This document shows, in pieces, positions 28,656 to 37,208 of a stretch of 64,000 nt of DNA. The position numbers and the translations under genes were made by a program. The notes under the pieces are model-generated. The model saw only the letters and a list, made by a program, of their open reading frames with translations. It had not been told where the DNA came from and did no database searches. Source of the DNA: Ruegeria atlantica (GTDB lineage Bacteria; Pseudomonadota; Alphaproteobacteria; Rhodobacterales; Rhodobacteraceae); contig NZ_WQFE01000007.1 in NCBI RefSeq assembly GCF_013033965.1, positions 1 through 64,000 of the forward strand. The letters are read 5' to 3'. How positions within the stretch are numbered: the first letter of the stretch is position 1; each line of letters starts with the position of its first letter.

Positions 28656-29765
28656 TCAGTGAGTTTTCGCTGCCGCGCTAAGTTCAAAGTCAGCGACCTT
28701 GCGGGCCATGGATTCAGAATCCACGATCAGGTTCGCAAAGATCGTTTCAACCCACGACAATGCGCCTGAAGTCAGCAAGAACGTCTCGGGGATAACGATC
28801 CATTCGCCGATCCACATACCACCCGACCGTTCGTGCTGATGGGTTGTGAATTCGCCAATCTGTTCGGAACGCTGGCGCCCAAGCCGGGCGACAGCCTCTC
28901 CGAATTCCGATGCGCGCTGGTTCTGTTTGTGTGCCATAGCAGAAGAAGCGCCCTTACCGGCTTGGTGTACCTCAGACAATTCTGAAATATCTGACGAGGA
29001 CAACAGATTGACGTTGTGCGAGATCTTGCACAGCGTCGCACACAAACCTCCCAATGCAGTTACAACATCGGCAAGCCCGTCACGTGCGTTTTGCCAGTGC
29101 GGTTCGACGACATTCAAACCCAAGGTGGCCGCGATGCCTTCCTTGATGCGATGACCTGTCCCGTTTTCGTAACCCCGCAGATCTCCAACGGGACCACCGA
29201 TCTGGACATTCAGACCCCGCGCGCCCGCTTCTTCCAATGCTTGCGCGCGCCGCTGCAATTCGACTTTCCAGACGGTCAGCTTGGTGCCAGCGCGTATGGG
29301 CAAGGCATGTTGCCCATTTGTGCGACCAATCATGGCTGTATCGTCAAGCTCGTCGACTTGTTGCTCAATAGCGCTGGTCAGTCTTTGCAACCCGGTCTGG
29401 ATGTGTTCCAGACCGATCTTCATCTGCAGCGCCAGAGCAGTGTCCATAATGTCCTGCGTTGTCGCCCTGTAGTGGACTTTCGCCGCATGGTCGCCGACTT
29501 GCCTTTTCAGTTGTTCGACCAGTCCAACGATCGGACGCCCGACAAGCATCATGTCTTCGTGCAAGCGCTCTGTGTCCAGATTGCAGACCGAAATTGCCTC
29601 CAGCGCATCCGCTGCTTCTTGTGGGATCAGGTTTTCCAGCGCCTGATGACGGGCCAGTGTCTGTTCAACCTTCAGCCAAGCGGAAATCGTGGCATGTTGC
29701 GACCAGACAGACCGCATATCGGCACTGGAAAAGCAGTCGCGGTAAAGACCGTGTTCAAGCATCAT
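28656..29765 (-). CDS. Fumarase/aspartase superfamily lyase, PcaB-like
   Basis: This 369-residue protein resembles 3-carboxy-cis,cis-muconate cycloisomerase: RATTQDIMDTALALQ, GRTNGQHALPIRAGTKL, NVQIGGPVGDL, then QHERSGGMWIGEW and PETFLLTSGAL. The flexible signature loop reads GASSAMAHKQNQ (270-282) where the superfamily norm is GSSxMPxKxNP, so the conserved Pro is Ala and NP is NQ. The length is shorter than typical members of about 450 residues, but comparable truncated PcaB types exist. It begins inside the end of tctA (11-base overlap), so it is coproduced with a tricarboxylate transporter. A C-C or C-O lyase or cycloisomerase on a polycarboxylate is inferred; true PcaB function is doubtful. 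Confidence 0.72.
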   Translation of the reverse strand: MMLEHGLYRDCFSSADMRSVWSQHATISAWLKVEQTLARHQALENLIPQEAADALEAISVCNLDTERLHEDMMLVGRPIVGLVEQLKRQVGDHAAKVHYRATTQDIMDTALALQMKIGLEHIQTGLQRLTSAIEQQVDELDDTAMIGRTNGQHALPIRAGTKLTVWKVELQRRAQALEEAGARGLNVQIGGPVGDLRGYENGTGHRIKEGIAATLGLNVVEPHWQNARDGLADVVTALGGLCATLCKISHNVNLLSSSDISELSEVHQAGKGASSAMAHKQNQRASEFGEAVARLGRQRSEQIGEFTTHQHERSGGMWIGEWIVIPETFLLTSGALSWVETIFANLIVDSESMARKVADFELSAAAKTH

Positions 29766-31269
29766 CCAACGCTCCCTTTGCGATCTTGCGCTCTTTCATG
29801 ATCCCACGGATGCGGAAGGCAATTGCGCCTGCACCAATAACCAGGAAGGCCAGAGCGATCGGGCGTTCGACAAAGATCAAGGCACCACCATCGGACATCA
29901 GCAACGACTGGCGAAACGTCTCTTCTGCGCCTTTGGCCAGCACGAAAGAAATGACAAAGGCCGCAACGTTGAAGTCGTATTTGCGCATCAGCCAGCCAGC
30001 AAAGCCTGCACAGGTCATAACTGTGACATCAAACATTGATCCACGCGCTGAATACGCTGCAACAAACGCAGTCAGGAAAATCAGCGGATAGAGGACATTG
30101 GTCGGGATCCTCAGGATAATTCGCGCAACCTGAGTGGCACCGAAATAGCCGACCAGACCATAAGCCAGGATACCCAGCATCCCGCATGCAAACAGTTTAT
30201 AGACCAGCTCTTTGTCGGTCAGGAACAAGGTTGGCCCAACCTGAATTCCGTGGATCAGGAAAACACCCAAGAGGATCGCACCGATCGTCGAACCCGGAAT
30301 ACCGAGGGTCAGCAGCGGAGCCATCGACGGACCGGAAACCGCGTTATTGGCGGCCTCTGGGGCTGCAACGCCTTCCAATGCACCCTTGCCCCATTTCTCG
30401 GGGTTTTTCGCCCGGCGCTTACCTTCACCGTATGAAATGAATGCAGCGATGGCTGAACCCAGACCGGGCAATACACCGATACCTGCGCCAATAAAGCCGC
30501 CACGGAAGGCATGGGGCAAGCAAGGTTTGTACTCTTCCCAGGTCAAGTTGTTGCCTTCTGCAGTGCTTTCATTCTCTTGTGTCTCGCCTGTGGCCTTACG
30601 CCGGGATTCCAATTGAGCAAAAACCTCGCCCAGAACGAATACGCCGATCATAAGGGGAACAAGGCCAATCCCATTGGACAGATCAAACGAGCCGAATGTA
30701 TAACGCTCTTCGCTTGAGATGGGGTCCAATCCGACCATAGCGATCAGAATGCCCATCAGAGCAGATGCCAATCCTTTGACGATCGAATTTCCGATAACCG
30801 AACCGATGACCACAAACGCCGCAAAGTAGATGGCAAATGTCTCAGGCGGCCCCAGTTTCAATGCGATGGCCGCAATAAAACCGACACCAATGACCAACAG
30901 GATGTCCCCCATAAGGTCACCGATGACTGACGAGATGGTCGCGACTTTCATCGCCTTTCCGGCTTTGCCGGCGCGCGCAAGCGGATACCCGTCGATCTGT
31001 GTGGCAGCGCTGGCCGCCGTGCCGGGCGTATTGAACAAAATAGCCGCAATCGAGCCGCCATAGCGGCCGGATTTACCGATCACATACAGGAAGGCCAGCG
31101 CGAAGAGTGGCGACATGTAGAAGGTGATGGGCAGCAACATCGCAATCGCTGCCGAGGCGGTCAGACCGGGTGTGGCCCCAACAATCATGCCCACGACTGC
31201 GGCCAGCACGATGGCAAAAAGCAGGCTGGGATCAGTTATGACCGAAAGAAGTGCGGGAAAAATTTCCAT
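29755..31269 (-). CDS. tctA: Tripartite tricarboxylate transporter large membrane subunit
   Basis: This 504-residue membrane protein has about 12 helices and the TctA signatures GATPGLTASAAIAMLLPITF near the N-terminus and the internal repeat GVLPGLGSAIAAFISYGEGKR with PEAANNAVSGPSMAPLLTLGIPGS. It forms the carboxylate channel together with TctB and uses TctC as periplasmic receptor. It sits six bases after tctB and overlaps the lyase gene downstream. The substrate could be citrate, tricarballylate, an aromatic acid or another carboxylate and is not defined by sequence. Confidence 0.95.
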   Translation of the reverse strand: MEIFPALLSVITDPSLLFAIVLAAVVGMIVGATPGLTASAAIAMLLPITFYMSPLFALAFLYVIGKSGRYGGSIAAILFNTPGTAASAATQIDGYPLARAGKAGKAMKVATISSVIGDLMGDILLVIGVGFIAAIALKLGPPETFAIYFAAFVVIGSVIGNSIVKGLASALMGILIAMVGLDPISSEERYTFGSFDLSNGIGLVPLMIGVFVLGEVFAQLESRRKATGETQENESTAEGNNLTWEEYKPCLPHAFRGGFIGAGIGVLPGLGSAIAAFISYGEGKRRAKNPEKWGKGALEGVAAPEAANNAVSGPSMAPLLTLGIPGSTIGAILLGVFLIHGIQVGPTLFLTDKELVYKLFACGMLGILAYGLVGYFGATQVARIILRIPTNVLYPLIFLTAFVAAYSARGSMFDVTVMTCAGFAGWLMRKYDFNVAAFVISFVLAKGAEETFRQSLLMSDGGALIFVERPIALAFLVIGAGAIAFRIRGIMKERKIAKGALDDA

Positions 31270-31275
31270 AGTGAT

Positions 31276-31743
31276 TTACCCCTGAATCCAGCTGAGCAGG
31301 TCAAAGACTTCGCCATAAGGCGGGTACACACCAAGCAAGACAAAAAAGATGAGGTGGAAGATCAGCGGGCAAAGGACGACAGATAGCGCCAGACCGATCC
31401 AGCTGCGTACTCCGAAGAAATACAGGACAATCGGTGCCGCAATCGCTGTTGGCAACAGGTAGCCAAACCAGCGAAACGACTGCTGATAGATCAGGGCAAT
31501 GATGAACAGCCCGATGATCTGAAGGGTGGCACCGTTGTCCTGCTCCTGACCAGTGTCGCCTGCCGTTTGACGAACGGCGCTCAAAAGCAACAGACCGGAA
31601 AGAAACAACAATGCAATTGAGGCTGAAAATGGGACGATGCCAGCCCAGGTATCCCCCGGTGAAGCTGCTGGCACTTGCCAAGCGCCCCAAATGGCAACAA
31701 TGGAAATAAGGGCAAGCACAAGGCCTTCTGCATAGGCGCGCAT
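31276..31743 (-). CDS. tctB: Tripartite tricarboxylate transporter small membrane subunit
   Basis: This 155-residue membrane protein has four hydrophobic helices, the size and topology of TctB. It starts with AEGLVLALISIVAIWGAWQVP and includes RWFGYLLPTAIAAPIVLYFFGVRSWIG. The frame is open to 31797, but that extension would cross the hairpin after tctC; ATG 31743 has GGGAGGA at good distance and gives the normal N-terminus. It is coexpressed with tctA (six-base gap). Confidence 0.9.
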   Translation of the reverse strand: MRAYAEGLVLALISIVAIWGAWQVPAASPGDTWAGIVPFSASIALLFLSGLLLLSAVRQTAGDTGQEQDNGATLQIIGLFIIALIYQQSFRWFGYLLPTAIAAPIVLYFFGVRSWIGLALSVVLCPLIFHLIFFVLLGVYPPYGEVFDLLSWIQG

Positions 31744-31776
31744 ATCATTCCTCCCTGATTGCGTTAGATACAAAAA

Positions 31777-31803
31777 GGCCGGGGGAAGAATATCCACCCG
31801 GCC
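31777..31803 (-). terminator. Stem-loop with T-run between tctC and tctB
   Basis: Read on the minus strand, GGCCGGG pairs with CCCGGCC across a 13-base loop and is followed by TTTTTG, which has the form of an intrinsic terminator. Because tctB and tctA lie directly behind it, it probably acts as a partial terminator that lets more tctC mRNA accumulate. Confidence 0.72.
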
Positions 31804-31812
31804 CCGAGGACT

Positions 31813-32772
31813 TTAGTTGGTCAAGCTTTCGACCAGGGGAGCGGCGTCCTCTTTCATGGCGGACAACGTCGCTTTGGCGTCCGCACCATTCTGATAGACT
31901 GGGCCTGTGCCACGCGAGGCGAGAAGTTCGGCAAATTCGGGTTTTGCGGCGATTTGCTCCAACGCGGTTTCCATCGCGGCAACGACCTCGGCCGGTGTGC
32001 CCTTCGGAGCAAACACGATCACCGGTGAGGAGACGGCGGCAAACGGAATACCCAGCTCACCAAACGAGGGAACGTCTTTCATGATGCCATCGCGATCCTG
32101 GCTGTTAACCGCCAGAGCGCGGAGTTGCTCTTCAAAACCTGCCAACTGCTGTACCCCCAGGAAACCAAAGTCAGCCTGTTCGCCGATCAGTGCTGCACGG
32201 GTCGGTCCGCCACCTTTGAACGGTACGTCCTGCGCTTCGATGTCGTTATTGGCCAGGAAACCCATGCCGCCAACGTGGTGGAAACCTCCGCGGCCCGAAT
32301 GAGCCCAACGCAGTTGGCCCGGGTTAGCTTTGGCCGCGTCGATCACGTCCTGAACCGACTCGAAGGGGCTGTTCAACGGCACCATCAGCGACGTTTGCAG
32401 CTGACCGACCTGAGCAACAAACTCAAAGCTTTCCAGCGCGTCAATATCGGTGTCGCGTGTCATGGTCGACAACAGGAACGAACCGCCGGACGTCATCATC
32501 AAGGTATAGCCGTCGGGACGTGCACCCACGACCGAGTTTGCGCCGTTCAGGCCGCCCGAACCGGGCTTGTTCACGACTACAACCGGTACATCCAGAATTC
32601 CTTCAGCCGCGGCCGAAATAGCGCGGGCATAGGCGTCTGTACCGCCACCAGCCTTGTAGGGGACAACCAGATTGATCGGGCGTTTCGGCCAATCGGCTGC
32701 GAAACTTGCCGTTGCGGTTGCAGTTACGGTTACTGCCGCAAGAACGGCGGTGAGAATAGTTCTACGCTTCAT
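31813..32772 (-). CDS. tctC: Tripartite tricarboxylate transporter periplasmic receptor
   Basis: This 319-residue secreted receptor of the TctC/Bug family has a signal peptide ending after about residue 25 (TASFA|AD). The family start is WPKRPINLVVPYKAGGGTDAYAR, with later NKPGSGGLNGANSVVGARPDGYTL. The two loops that clamp the carboxylate are recognisable. It is the first gene of the operon tctC-tctB-tctA-lyase and is divergent from a LysR gene 99 bases away. Ligand unknown. Confidence 0.95.
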   Translation of the reverse strand: MKRRTILTAVLAAVTVTATATASFAADWPKRPINLVVPYKAGGGTDAYARAISAAAEGILDVPVVVVNKPGSGGLNGANSVVGARPDGYTLMMTSGGSFLLSTMTRDTDIDALESFEFVAQVGQLQTSLMVPLNSPFESVQDVIDAAKANPGQLRWAHSGRGGFHHVGGMGFLANNDIEAQDVPFKGGGPTRAALIGEQADFGFLGVQQLAGFEEQLRALAVNSQDRDGIMKDVPSFGELGIPFAAVSSPVIVFAPKGTPAEVVAAMETALEQIAAKPEFAELLASRGTGPVYQNGADAKATLSAMKEDAAPLVESLTN

Positions 32773-32803
32773 AGCATCCTCCCTGAGATATACCTAAATT
32801 AGG

Positions 32804-32859
32804 GCAAATCTTGTGTTAAAAAAAATGCAAATGTGTTATCTTCTCTTGCAAAATCGTAA
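32804..32859. promoter_or_regulatory. Repeated GCAAA elements in the tctC/LysR intergenic region
   Basis: Three similar elements occur between the divergent genes: GCAAATCTTGTGTTA from 32804, GCAAATGTGTTA from 32827 and GCAAAATCGTAA from 32848. The spacings are 23 and 21 bases, close to two helical turns. This phased arrangement on one DNA face is what a LysR-type tetramer could occupy. Assignment to the adjacent LysR protein is inference. Confidence 0.4.
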
Positions 32860-32871
32860 AGAGTTCTAGGG

Positions 32872-33786
32872 ATGAACATCAAAGCTTTGCGCGCCTTTCG
32901 CGCAACCCTCTCCGAAGGATCGCTGATCGCGGCATCTGAAATCCTGCACCTGAGCCAGCCGGCAATCAGCCGTTTGATTTCCGGACTGGAGGCAGAATTG
33001 GGCCTGACCCTTTTCGATCGCAGTGGCCGCAACCTGACACCCACGCGTGAGGGTTTGGCGTTCTACCGCGAGGCCGGGCGTATCCTGGATAACCTTGACG
33101 AAGTACCCCGCATCGCAGCCGAGATCCGCGCAGGACGCACAGAAACACTGCGCGTTGTAACGATGCCTCGTATCGCTCGGGCAATTTCCGCACCAGCACT
33201 AGCAGTTTTTTTGCAAGCTCATCCTGATACCAATGTAACTCTGGATATACGCGCCCGGCGTGAGGCCAGCAAATGGCTTGCCGGCCGTGAATATGACATC
33301 GGCATCGGCGCATTGCCGGTCGAGCACCCGGGCGTGAGAACAAAACCTCTGCTGCGGGTTCGGGCGCAGGCCATTCTGCCAGTCGCGCACCCATTGTCCG
33401 ACCGCAACACAGTCACAGCCACAGATCTTGCCCGCGAACCGGTCATTCGCCTGATGAACGGGCTTTTGCTGCGCGAGCAGCTTGATGACATCTTCCGGTC
33501 TGCAGGTGTCAATCCCCGACATACCTGCGAAGTCGCAGCCTCTCAGCTCGCCTGTTCACTTGTCGCAGAAGGCGCTGGCATCACAATAGCTGACGAGTTG
33601 GTCGCGGCACAGGAATCCACAGCGGGTTTGTCCCTGGTTCCCATCGTTCCAGAGCGTTGGATGACATTTGGCTTGCTGTACCCCGCGACACAGGAAAAGT
33701 CCCAAGCGCTTCAAGATTTTGAGGACGTCCTGTTTTTGCGGGCATCCGAACTATGCAAGAACAGCCCAACATTGGCTCTTGCCTGA
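32872..33786 (+). CDS. LysR-family regulator of the tct operon (inferred)
   Basis: This 304-residue regulator has an N-terminal winged helix-turn-helix (about residues 1-60: LRAFRATLSEGSLIAASEIL, LSQPAISRLISGLEAELGLTLFDR) and a substrate-binding effector domain (about 90-300). It is divergent from tctC, the usual arrangement for a LysR protein controlling its neighbour with an operon substrate or intermediate as coinducer. ATG 32872 is preceded by a weak GTTCTAGGG. The effector is unknown, presumably the carboxylate imported by TctABC. Confidence 0.9.
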   Translation: MNIKALRAFRATLSEGSLIAASEILHLSQPAISRLISGLEAELGLTLFDRSGRNLTPTREGLAFYREAGRILDNLDEVPRIAAEIRAGRTETLRVVTMPRIARAISAPALAVFLQAHPDTNVTLDIRARREASKWLAGREYDIGIGALPVEHPGVRTKPLLRVRAQAILPVAHPLSDRNTVTATDLAREPVIRLMNGLLLREQLDDIFRSAGVNPRHTCEVAASQLACSLVAEGAGITIADELVAAQESTAGLSLVPIVPERWMTFGLLYPATQEKSQALQDFEDVLFLRASELCKNSPTLALA

Positions 33787-34066
33787 CAGGCGTTGTCATA
33801 CGAAGCGACCGAACTCATGCTTTTTACCGCAGCACATTTATTGCCCCGACTTTAGCCAACGCCAAACAAGAGGCATATCATTAACAATTTTGGTAAGTCA
33901 GAAAGTCCGACGGATAGGACGGATAGGAATGTGATTTGTCTCCAAGAGTTGAAATCCGTAGCAACGATTGCAACACCGCCGAAGCTCAAGCATCTATATT
34001 TCTCCGAACAAAGACAACTCATCAGCTGCCGAGTTTGCTTGGCAACGCCTTACGGACATCAGAACT

Positions 34067-34822
34067 ATGAAGCTAAGCGCGACCGTTTCAGACTGCCGGG
34101 TTATCAATTTACCCGAAAACAAAAGCAGGCGGCTTCATATGACCAGCCTGATGAACGATCACGGTATCAAGTTTACGTTTTCGGATGGAGTAAACGGTCA
34201 GAGCCATGCGCTGAACTGCGCCCGGGCCCACCTTGCGGCTCTGGACTCCATCAAAACGTTCCCAGCCTTGGTGCTGGAGGATGATGTATCCCCTGCAACT
34301 GGAAACCTGACTATTCCCGAAGTCCCCAAAGATGCCGATATTGTATATTTGGGCGTTTCACCCTTCGGTTGTTTTCCCTGGGCACGTCCATACGTACAAC
34401 GCTTCGGCCATCGCGCACTTTACAACCTTGCACTTGCTTCCACGGAAAACAGCGATTGGCTGCGATTGCACTCAATGGCCGGCGCAATAGCAATTCTGTA
34501 TATGACCCCAACCGGTCTGGAAGCGTGGCGGATGGCTATTCTGGCGGCCATAAAGCGGAGTAAGCCATTCGATGTGTTCACCGCTTACAAAATGACATCT
34601 CTGAACGTTTACGCACCTCACCGACCCGTTTTTCTTGAAGAACCCAGTCTGCAACGCCCTCTTAAGCATGTGACGCCGGAGCAACGTCTTAGATGGACGG
34701 CAACACCCTTGTCGCCAGTCGAAGAAGGAATGATCGTCAATGCACCCACCAAAGGCGGGACAATTCGGGCTCGGGCTGACCGGCGCAGAGATCACCATCT
34801 TGAATGGTCATTGCTTCAATGA
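34067..34822 (+). CDS. Glycosyltransferase family 25 (LPS-type) protein
   Basis: The product is about 251 residues. The N-terminal CRVINLPENKSRRLHMTSLMN and FTFSDGVNG are the nucleotide-sugar-binding start typical of GT25 enzymes, and ALVLEDDV supplies an acidic DxD-like motif. SHALNCARAHLAALDSI also fits (usual GCxxSHxxxW-like segment, here altered). FDVFTAYKM occurs in the C-terminal half. It would transfer a sugar, often galactose, during lipopolysaccharide or surface glycan assembly. The open frame extends to 33968, but the extra residues are not family-like; no strong Shine-Dalgarno marks ATG 34067. It stands alone between two regulators, and the 280 bases before it hold only a 9-bp tandem repeat (GACGGATAG twice near 33910). 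Confidence 0.72.
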   Translation: MKLSATVSDCRVINLPENKSRRLHMTSLMNDHGIKFTFSDGVNGQSHALNCARAHLAALDSIKTFPALVLEDDVSPATGNLTIPEVPKDADIVYLGVSPFGCFPWARPYVQRFGHRALYNLALASTENSDWLRLHSMAGAIAILYMTPTGLEAWRMAILAAIKRSKPFDVFTAYKMTSLNVYAPHRPVFLEEPSLQRPLKHVTPEQRLRWTATPLSPVEEGMIVNAPTKGGTIRARADRRRDHHLEWSLLQ

Positions 34823-34945
34823 GTTCGGCGATGGGATGCCATCAAGCTGTTGATTGCGCTACGTCACAGTCGTGGCGTTTGATGCACTTGCTGAAACAAA
34901 TGCGGGTCCAGTTTCAATGAACCCAACGTCTTTGTGGACATTACC

Positions 34946-34961
34946 TTGCAACCGATTGCAA
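34946..34961. promoter_or_regulatory. LacI-type operator in front of the inositol-locus regulator gene
   Basis: TTGCAACCGATTGCAA is a near-perfect palindrome (one base away from the copies at 38337 and 50140). It ends 74 bases before the LacI ATG and suggests autoregulation. Confidence 0.75.
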
Positions 34962-35035
34962 ACCTGACCCATTAGAGCATAGTATTTCCTCATGAATTTG
35001 ACTGATAGCCATCCCCGAACCCGTCGGTGCCAGCC

Positions 35036-36034
35036 ATGAGTGTGACCCTCAAAGAAGTGGCCGCACTGGCCGGTGTATCCCGCTCTGCCGTATCTCGAAC
35101 ATTTACCGAAGGCGCATCAGTTTCACCAAAAACACGCAGCAAGGTGGAAAAGGCGGCGGCTGAACTGGGTTACAGCCCAAACGCATTGGCCTCATCGCTG
35201 ACAACCGGACGCACGAAGCTGATCGGGTTGATTTCCAACAACTTTCACAACCCTATCTTTCTTGAGGTTTTCGACCAGTTCACACGCGCTCTGCAAGAAC
35301 GTGGACTGCGCCCGCTGATTGTGAATCTGACCGATGAAACCGAACCGGCAAATTCGGTCCGAATGCTACGGCAATATTCTGTGGATGCTGCTATCGTCGC
35401 CTCGTCCACCCTACCGCCCAGTTTTGCCAAGGCGTTCCACGATGCGGGGGTTCCCGTCGTGCACACTTTCGGTCGATCGGCGACTTCACCTGAGGTGCAT
35501 GTTGTTGGCATCGACAACGTCGAATGTGGACGTATGGCCGCGCGCGAGCTTTTGGCGCGGGGGTATCGTCGTATCGGCTATTTGGGCGGTCCGAAAGATG
35601 CGACATCGGCGATGGATCGATATCGCGGGTTCATGGAAGAAGTCGAAAAACACCCGGAACTCGATGTGACGCATTGTTTCGCAGGCGCCTATTCCTTTGA
35701 AGCCGGGCGTGCCGAAATGCTACGGCTGCTGGCAGAGGGACCTGCTGAGGGCTATTTCTGTGGCGACGATATTCTGTCCATAGGCGCCCTGTCCGCATTG
35801 TCCGACAATGGTCTTAAACCGGGTAAGGATATCGGCATCATCGGTCTTAACGACATGGAAATGTCGCGATGGGAGAGCGTGGATCTTACGACGATCCATC
35901 AGCCCATCAAGCAGATCATCACGTCGTCGGTTGATCTGGTCGAAGAGATGCTGAAAGACCCCGAACGTTACCCCGAGGCCCGTATTTTCCCGTGCCGCGT
36001 AATCGAACGGGGCACATTGCGGCCCCGCCCCTGA
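35036..36034 (+). CDS. LacI-family transcriptional regulator of inositol catabolism (inferred)
   Basis: This 332-residue regulator has an N-terminal helix-turn-helix plus hinge (about 1-58: VTLKEVAALAGVSRSAVSRTF, PKTRSKVEKAAAELGYSPNALA) and a periplasmic-binding-protein-like effector domain. GTG at 35027 would add three residues; ATG 35036 is preferred. A palindromic LacI-type operator lies upstream and identical or near-identical sites front the iol genes, so it is the likely local repressor with inositol or a catabolic intermediate as inducer. Its stop directly abuts the stop of the convergent dehydrogenase gene. Confidence 0.92.
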   Translation: MSVTLKEVAALAGVSRSAVSRTFTEGASVSPKTRSKVEKAAAELGYSPNALASSLTTGRTKLIGLISNNFHNPIFLEVFDQFTRALQERGLRPLIVNLTDETEPANSVRMLRQYSVDAAIVASSTLPPSFAKAFHDAGVPVVHTFGRSATSPEVHVVGIDNVECGRMAARELLARGYRRIGYLGGPKDATSAMDRYRGFMEEVEKHPELDVTHCFAGAYSFEAGRAEMLRLLAEGPAEGYFCGDDILSIGALSALSDNGLKPGKDIGIIGLNDMEMSRWESVDLTTIHQPIKQIITSSVDLVEEMLKDPERYPEARIFPCRVIERGTLRPRP

Positions 36035-37168
36035 TCACCGGAACATCGGCGGGCGCGCGTCCGTCCATGCTCCGTCATTTTTCGACGACGCCACTGCGGC
36101 ATGCACCGCTGCAATCGACCGCACCCCGTCAGCGGGTGTCGGCAGGCCATCGCGTGCCTCACCGCAAATGGCATTGGCTAGATCGCAGTAGATATTGGCA
36201 ACAGCGAGCGGAAACCCCTCGGGGTGGGCAATCGCGACGCGGGACAATCGTTGCGCATCGTCGTGTAGACCACCCTCGCCTTTTTCGATGATCTGCGTCC
36301 GGCCACCAACTGGCGTGTAGATCAACTGATTGGGCTGCTCGGACGCCCAGCGAAGACCTCCGGTTTCGCCGAAAACCTGTATGTCGAACCCGTGCTGACG
36401 CCCAATTGCCACGGAAGAGGTCCACAACCGCCCGACAGCACCGCCTTCGGTTCGAAAATTGACCATCGCGTCATCTTCCAGCTCGCGACTTGAAATGGTC
36501 GACGCCATATCGGCAGACAGGGACTTCACCTCATCATCACTGATGAAACTGGCCATGTGCAGCGCGTGAATGCCACAATCGGCGAACTGGCCGGACACAC
36601 CTGCCATCGCCGGATCATAGCGCCAGCGCACACGTGGGTTGTCGGCATCCGTGGCGTCGCCGTGATGGCCATGGCTGAAATTGGTCACGACCAGACGGAC
36701 CTTGCCAATCTCGCCAGCACGCACCATTGCACGGGCCTGACGCACCATCGGATAAGCGGAATAGCAGTAGTTTACAGCGCAGATCTTGCCCGAAGCCTCG
36801 GCCACCCGAACGATTTCTTCGCCCTCTTCCACGGTCATGGTCATGGGCTTTTCGCAGAGTACGTTGAACCCGGCCTCAAGGAACGCCTTGGCGATCTCGA
36901 AGTGGGTTGAGTTTGGGGTGGCAATCGTCACCAGGTCAATTCGGTCGGCGCGATCTTTTTCTCCAGCGAGCATATCCTGCCAATTTCCATAAGAGCGATC
37001 CTCGGCGACGCCCAACCTCTGGGCGTATTCGCGACCAACATCGGGCCGATGATCCAGTGCTCCGGCGGCGAATTCAAACATCCCATCCGCCAAGGCGCCC
37101 AAGCGGTGCGCTGGCCCGATCTGGCTACCTTCGCCACCACCAATCATTCCCCATTTCAGCTTTGCCAT
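36035..37168 (-). CDS. Gfo/Idh/MocA-family dehydrogenase 1
   Basis: This 377-residue NAD(P)-dependent oxidoreductase has a Rossmann start WGMIGGGEGSQIGPAHR, the diagnostic NVLCEKPMTMTVEEGEEIV and the substrate-domain segment GVSGQFADCGIHALHMASFI with the catalytic His. It is probably a sugar or inositol (scyllo-, chiro- or myo-) dehydrogenase given its place in the inositol locus. It lies 144 bases downstream of a second family member on the same strand. It abuts the convergent LacI gene without a spacer. Confidence 0.9.
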   Translation of the reverse strand: MAKLKWGMIGGGEGSQIGPAHRLGALADGMFEFAAGALDHRPDVGREYAQRLGVAEDRSYGNWQDMLAGEKDRADRIDLVTIATPNSTHFEIAKAFLEAGFNVLCEKPMTMTVEEGEEIVRVAEASGKICAVNYCYSAYPMVRQARAMVRAGEIGKVRLVVTNFSHGHHGDATDADNPRVRWRYDPAMAGVSGQFADCGIHALHMASFISDDEVKSLSADMASTISSRELEDDAMVNFRTEGGAVGRLWTSSVAIGRQHGFDIQVFGETGGLRWASEQPNQLIYTPVGGRTQIIEKGEGGLHDDAQRLSRVAIAHPEGFPLAVANIYCDLANAICGEARDGLPTPADGVRSIAAVHAAVASSKNDGAWTDARPPMFR

Positions 37169-37208
37169 GGATCTAGTCTCTCTTAGGTGTTTTCGTTGTT
37201 TCCAGCGC

